In this document: positions 35,571 through 35,689 of the stretch, one piece after another
Numbering within the stretch: the stretch's first letter is position 1
Layout: each line of letters opens with the position of its first letter
DNA from: an uncultured Clostridia bacterium
Lineage (GTDB): Bacteria > Bacillota > Clostridia > Oscillospirales > Acutalibacteraceae
Length of the DNA stretch: 35,689 bases
Reading direction: 5' to 3'
Assembly (NCBI GenBank): GCA_945983355.1
Contig: CAMFSU010000018.1
Location: 1-35,689 of the forward strand
The notes under the pieces: generated by a model
What the model was told of the DNA's origin: nothing
The model's input: the letters and a program-made list of their open reading frames with translations, nothing else
Databases searched by the model: none
Program-made: the position numbers and the translations under genes

Positions 35571-35689
35571 TGAAATAGTCAATAGTTAGTAGACACAAAA
35601 AACGAAATAATTTAAGCTGCCAGTTCAAGCCTGTATTGGACTGGCGGTTTTCTTTTCAGTTTGCGAACAGGACGTATGTAATTGAAATA
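35571..35689 (-). mobile_element. IS3-family element, 3' end only
   Basis: The putative terminal repeat begins TGAAATAGTCAATAG at 35571 on the plus strand, followed by TTAGTAGACAC, and about 15 nt later by the stop of a transposase reading inward on the minus strand. The rest lies beyond the right edge. The boundary is set by the TG dinucleotide and is approximate. Confidence 0.65.
35612..35689 (-). CDS. IS3-family transposase (orfB), C-terminal 25 residues
   Basis: The minus strand from the window edge to TAA at 35614-35612 encodes YFNYIRPVRKLKRKPPVQY then RLELAA. The pattern N-x-x-RP-x-KLK-x-K-x-PVQYR is the usual C-terminal end of the DDE integrase (orfB) of IS3/IS150-type elements. Only the tail is present, so the intactness of the gene cannot be judged. 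Confidence 0.75.
   Translation of the reverse strand, partial: YFNYIRPVRKLKRKPPVQYRLELAA

Noticed and set aside
1-35689. tRNA, rRNA, CRISPR, prophage or toxin-antitoxin systems
   Set aside because: No cloverleaf, rRNA-like stretch, regular spacer-repeat array or phage gene run was found on reading either strand.

Overview
The window looks like chromosomal DNA of a low-to-moderate GC Clostridia member, most likely from the Oscillospirales/Ruminococcaceae side. This is an inference from gene content: IspH fused to ribosomal protein S1, a short SerA with one ACT domain, TTG starts behind strong GGAGG sites, an IS200 TnpA, and SigA-type promoters that mostly have 17-nt spacers. No rRNA, tRNA, CRISPR array or prophage was seen. 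Almost all of it is housekeeping metabolism, with one insertion sequence inside and another at the right edge.

Layout. (1) 1-215, minus: the start of a metallo-beta-lactamase-fold RNA nuclease-like gene with a TTG start. (2) 465-7704, plus: a seven-gene V-type ATPase operon in the order E, DUF2764, A, B, D, I, K, the compact chlamydial/spirochaetal arrangement without recognisable C, F or G/H genes. A strong terminator-like hairpin lies between its only visible promoter and its first gene. (3) About 7761-8465: a single-gene IS200-type element whose tnpA appears to have lost its ATG. (4) 8478-8981, minus: a GreA-like factor, divergent from cysK (9087-10007). (5) 10203-12445: serC-serA. With cysK this gives the serine-to-cysteine route. 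(6) 12563-16530: HI0933-type flavoprotein, cmk and ispH-rpsA; the S1 half has its own internal Shine-Dalgarno and ATG. (7) 16587-21295, minus: an alpha/beta hydrolase, a MurF-like ligase with about five N-terminal membrane helices, a D-Ala-D-Ala ligase with a lengthened omega loop, and a CDF metal exporter. The genes are tightly packed or overlapping. (8) 21408-24425, minus: a 1005-residue ABC ATPase-permease fusion. (9) 24624-28886, plus: typA, a DEDDh exonuclease with a Cys-rich tail, and an NSS-family sodium symporter. (10) 29023-35552, plus: argG, argH, argF, proB, proA, proC, with an ARG-box-like palindrome and several TGCAT half-sites around the argG promoter. (11) 35571-35689: the 3' end of an IS3-family element that appears to have landed in the terminator of proC.

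How the genes work together. The E/A/B/D/I/K ATPase is probably sodium coupled, since the sodium ligands of subunit K are kept, and the NSS symporter also uses sodium. The hydrolase-MurF-Ddl-CDF block is the least understood unit and the best candidate for an undescribed cell-envelope module: a membrane-tethered Mur ligase translated together with its D-Ala-D-Ala supplier and a hydrolase. The arg and pro genes carry the last three steps of arginine synthesis and all of proline synthesis as one close run. All functional calls come from reading motifs by eye; no database search was run.
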